Source: Nanobdellota archaeon
Lineage (GTDB): Archaea > Nanobdellota > Nanobdellia > Woesearchaeales > GW2011-AR9
Reading direction: 5' to 3'
Length of the DNA: 31,131 bases
Assembly (NCBI GenBank): GCA_018812355.1
Contig: JAHJDQ010000161.1
Location: forward strand, 1-31,131
Part shown: positions 29,576 through 31,131 of the stretch, in pieces
Layout of the letters: the number at the start of each line of letters is the position of its first letter
Numbering within the stretch: position 1 is the stretch's first letter
Position numbers and translations under genes: made by a program
The notes under the pieces: model-generated
The model's input: only the letters and a program-made list of their open reading frames with translations
Databases searched by the model: none
Told to the model about the DNA's origin: nothing

Positions 29576-31006
29576 ATTAAAACTAAAATACTAATTATAA
29601 GTGCACTGTTACTTTTGTTATTAGCAGGCTTTGCTTCAGCAGCTGTAGAAATGAGTGGAGCAACTGATGGAAAGATTTCTTTTGAAGTTTCCTATGGAAG
29701 CTTAGATGAAGATGATGATAATACAGAAACAATTAATTATACAAAAACATTAACCTTCCAGAATACCGGAACGGAAAATGAGACGGTGACGTTAAGTAAA
29801 ACTAATCTTGCTGGTTATACGGTTGCGTTAGATGTTAGTTCTTTTGAATTAAATGCCAGTGCTTCGCAAGCAGTTGTCTTAACTGTAACAATACCAGTCG
29901 ATGATGATTCGGGAGAGCACACAATCGGAACATTAACTTTTGATGGTACTGCTTATAGTATTGTTAGTGATGTGGAATCAATGTTAGAAATTAATGAGAT
30001 TGTAGTTTATGCTGATGGTGAGAAAGAAAATACTTTAAGTAAAGATGGAGATGAAACTAATGATTTACGGCCAGGAACTGAAGTCGAGTTAAGATTTGAG
30101 ATCAAAAATCACTTTGACAAGAATTATGATGAAGGAGATATTGATATTAACAAATTAGAAGTTAAGTTTAAGGATTCTGATGATGAAGATGATTTTGGTG
30201 ATGAGATTGATGAAGAACCGCAAGATAGTTTTGATAAATTAGATGCTGATGAAACTGTTGAAGGCGAGGATGTTGTTGTTGTGATTGACATTCCTAATGA
30301 TGCACAAGAAGGCAATTACGAATTAGAGATTTATTTAGAAGGCGAAGATGGAAATAATGCTGAACATACTGTGACTTGGCTGATTACTTTAGTTGTCGAC
30401 CGTGAAAAGGATGATGTACAGTTTGAAAAGGCAGAGTTAGAAGACAATAGTCTTAAATGTGGTGAGAGTACTTACTTAAACATTGAGTTAGTTAATTATG
30501 GTTCTAACAGCCATGATGATGCTGCGGTAAGTATTTACAATGTTGCTTTAGGTGTTAATGAAAATTTTGTTGACATTGAATTGGATAAAGATCCGGATGA
30601 TAAAGATAATTCTTTTGAGAAAAGAATTCCGATTACAGTTGATGATAGTATTAAAGCAGGAGATTATCATATTGAAGTGCGGTCTTATTTGAATAATGAT
30701 GAGTCTTTAGAGTTTCGGGATATTAAGTTGACAGTGGAAGCATGTAGTAGTGTTGTTGTTGAAGAGGAAGAAGAAGTTGTTGTAGAGACTGATGAAGAAG
30801 ATTTAGATACTACTAGTGGTAGTGGGAATAACTCTGAAGTTGAAAGTGAGAGTGGCAGTAATCCAATTACTTCCGGAACAGTAATGCAGACAGTAGAAGA
30901 CCCGTACATTACAGAAGATTTCTTTATTGCTACTATTATTATTGCTTTTGTGTTGATTTTAGCGATGATAATTATCTTTGTCGTAATATTACAGGCTGGG
31001 TCATAA
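29576..31006 (+). CDS. Probable S-layer/cell-surface protein with an AUU start
   Basis: 476 aa when read from ATT at 29576, which yields a textbook signal peptide (ATT-KTKILIISALLLLLAGFASAA). GGGGGTGG lies 6-7 nt before it. The only conventional start in frame, TTG at 29615, would leave a stub of a signal. The mature part is very acidic and beta-rich (LRPGTEVELRFEIKNHFDK, then DIDINKLEVKFKDSDDED), with CARDB/NEW3-like domains near 25-130, 140-250 and 255-370. A Ser/Gly/Glu linker and one C-terminal transmembrane helix (FFIATIIIAFVLILAMIII) follow. Such architecture fits the putative S-layer proteins of these archaea. Identity is inferred; the frame is certain. Confidence 0.7.
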   Translation: MKTKILIISALLLLLLAGFASAAVEMSGATDGKISFEVSYGSLDEDDDNTETINYTKTLTFQNTGTENETVTLSKTNLAGYTVALDVSSFELNASASQAVVLTVTIPVDDDSGEHTIGTLTFDGTAYSIVSDVESMLEINEIVVYADGEKENTLSKDGDETNDLRPGTEVELRFEIKNHFDKNYDEGDIDINKLEVKFKDSDDEDDFGDEIDEEPQDSFDKLDADETVEGEDVVVVIDIPNDAQEGNYELEIYLEGEDGNNAEHTVTWLITLVVDREKDDVQFEKAELEDNSLKCGESTYLNIELVNYGSNSHDDAAVSIYNVALGVNENFVDIELDKDPDDKDNSFEKRIPITVDDSIKAGDYHIEVRSYLNNDESLEFRDIKLTVEACSSVVVEEEEEVVVETDEEDLDTTSGSGNNSEVESESGSNPITSGTVMQTVEDPYITEDFFIATIIIAFVLILAMIIIFVVILQAGS

Positions 31007-31070
31007 TTAGCAAGTATTAAATAGTTCTAAATTATCCTTTCTACGTCGACAAAATGAGGTGATTTGACAA

Positions 31071-31131
31071 ATGGCATACATTAAAACTTCTAAAGAACAA
31101 AATTGGTTGCTTCCCCCTTCAATAAAAGATA
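31071..31131 (+). CDS. Probable IS transposase, N-terminal fragment cut by the window edge
   Basis: Twenty codons starting MAYIKTSKEQ and continuing NWLLPPSIKD. This opening (a short polar head, then LLPPS and an Asp) is what I know from IS1182/IS4-like transposases. GAGGTGA lies 10 nt before the ATG. The left end of the element should lie within 31007-31070, but with one end visible I cannot mark its inverted repeat. Identification rests on few residues. Confidence 0.55.
   Translation, partial: MAYIKTSKEQNWLLPPSIKD

Noticed and set aside
1..31131. CRISPR array or cas genes
   Set aside because: No regularly spaced direct repeats with unique spacers were seen and no protein resembles a Cas family; the only spaced repeats are the tRNA ends, the promoter pair and the hairpin pair.

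Overview
The window looks like an AT-rich DPANN-type archaeal chromosome, most likely of the Woesearchaeota/Pacearchaeota group. The archaeal markers are a TFIIB homologue, the D subunit of the archaeal Glu-tRNA(Gln) amidotransferase, a PAC2-family proteasome-chaperone-like protein and a tRNA-Leu without an encoded CCA. TATA boxes lie about 25 nt before many start codons, giving leaderless genes. Several secreted or membrane proteins open with a K-K-G-Q or N-K-K-G signal just before a hydrophobic helix, which I associate with these lineages. The lineage is an inference from these traits, not a database result.

Layout. 1-90: start of an unknown minus-strand gene. 225-11615 (minus): a tight six-gene unit read 11615 to 225. 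It holds a 663-aa KKGQ-anchored surface protein, a 1856-aa exported Fn3/Ig-like cysteine-rich protein, a 187-aa pilin-like anchored protein, a 639-aa exported SleB-like plus metallophosphoesterase protein, enolase and a 32-aa membrane peptide. 11765-12562: a PAC2 protein. 12606-13243: a MazF-like/ribbon-helix-helix toxin-antitoxin pair lying between two near-identical copies of a tRNA 3' end, beside tRNA-Leu(GAG). 13320-16606 (minus): zinc ribbon, alkyladenine DNA glycosylase, a hypothetical protein, a cysteine-rich lipoprotein, a transglutaminase-like protein and GatD.

16720-20441 (plus) is the metabolic highlight: S-adenosylhomocysteinase translationally coupled (TAATG) to a 770-aa protein that fuses adenosine kinase, methylthioadenosine phosphorylase and adenine phosphoribosyltransferase. 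Together the two genes would turn both nucleoside by-products of SAM use, SAH and MTA, into AMP.

20548-23673 (plus): a YjdF-like membrane protein, a CorA-type channel with a GTN in place of GMN, and two exported or anchored proteins linked by a shared C-terminal motif that lies beyond an in-frame TAG in the second. 23712-25024: a DUF2062-like protein, a tiny zinc ribbon and an Lrp/AsnC regulator. 25025-26508: paired REP-like hairpins, then an array of nine microproteins of 12-58 aa (zinc ribbons, Lys-rich peptides and acidic-aromatic peptides) driven by two near-identical promoters. I recognise no family for most of them. 26598-28255 (minus): a class III nucleotide-cyclase-like protein and TFB, the latter with a strong hairpin in its leader. 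28449-31006 (plus): a small membrane protein made of two 44-aa repeats, a coiled-coil protein and a probable S-layer protein that seems to start at AUU. 31071-31131: the first codons of a probable IS transposase.
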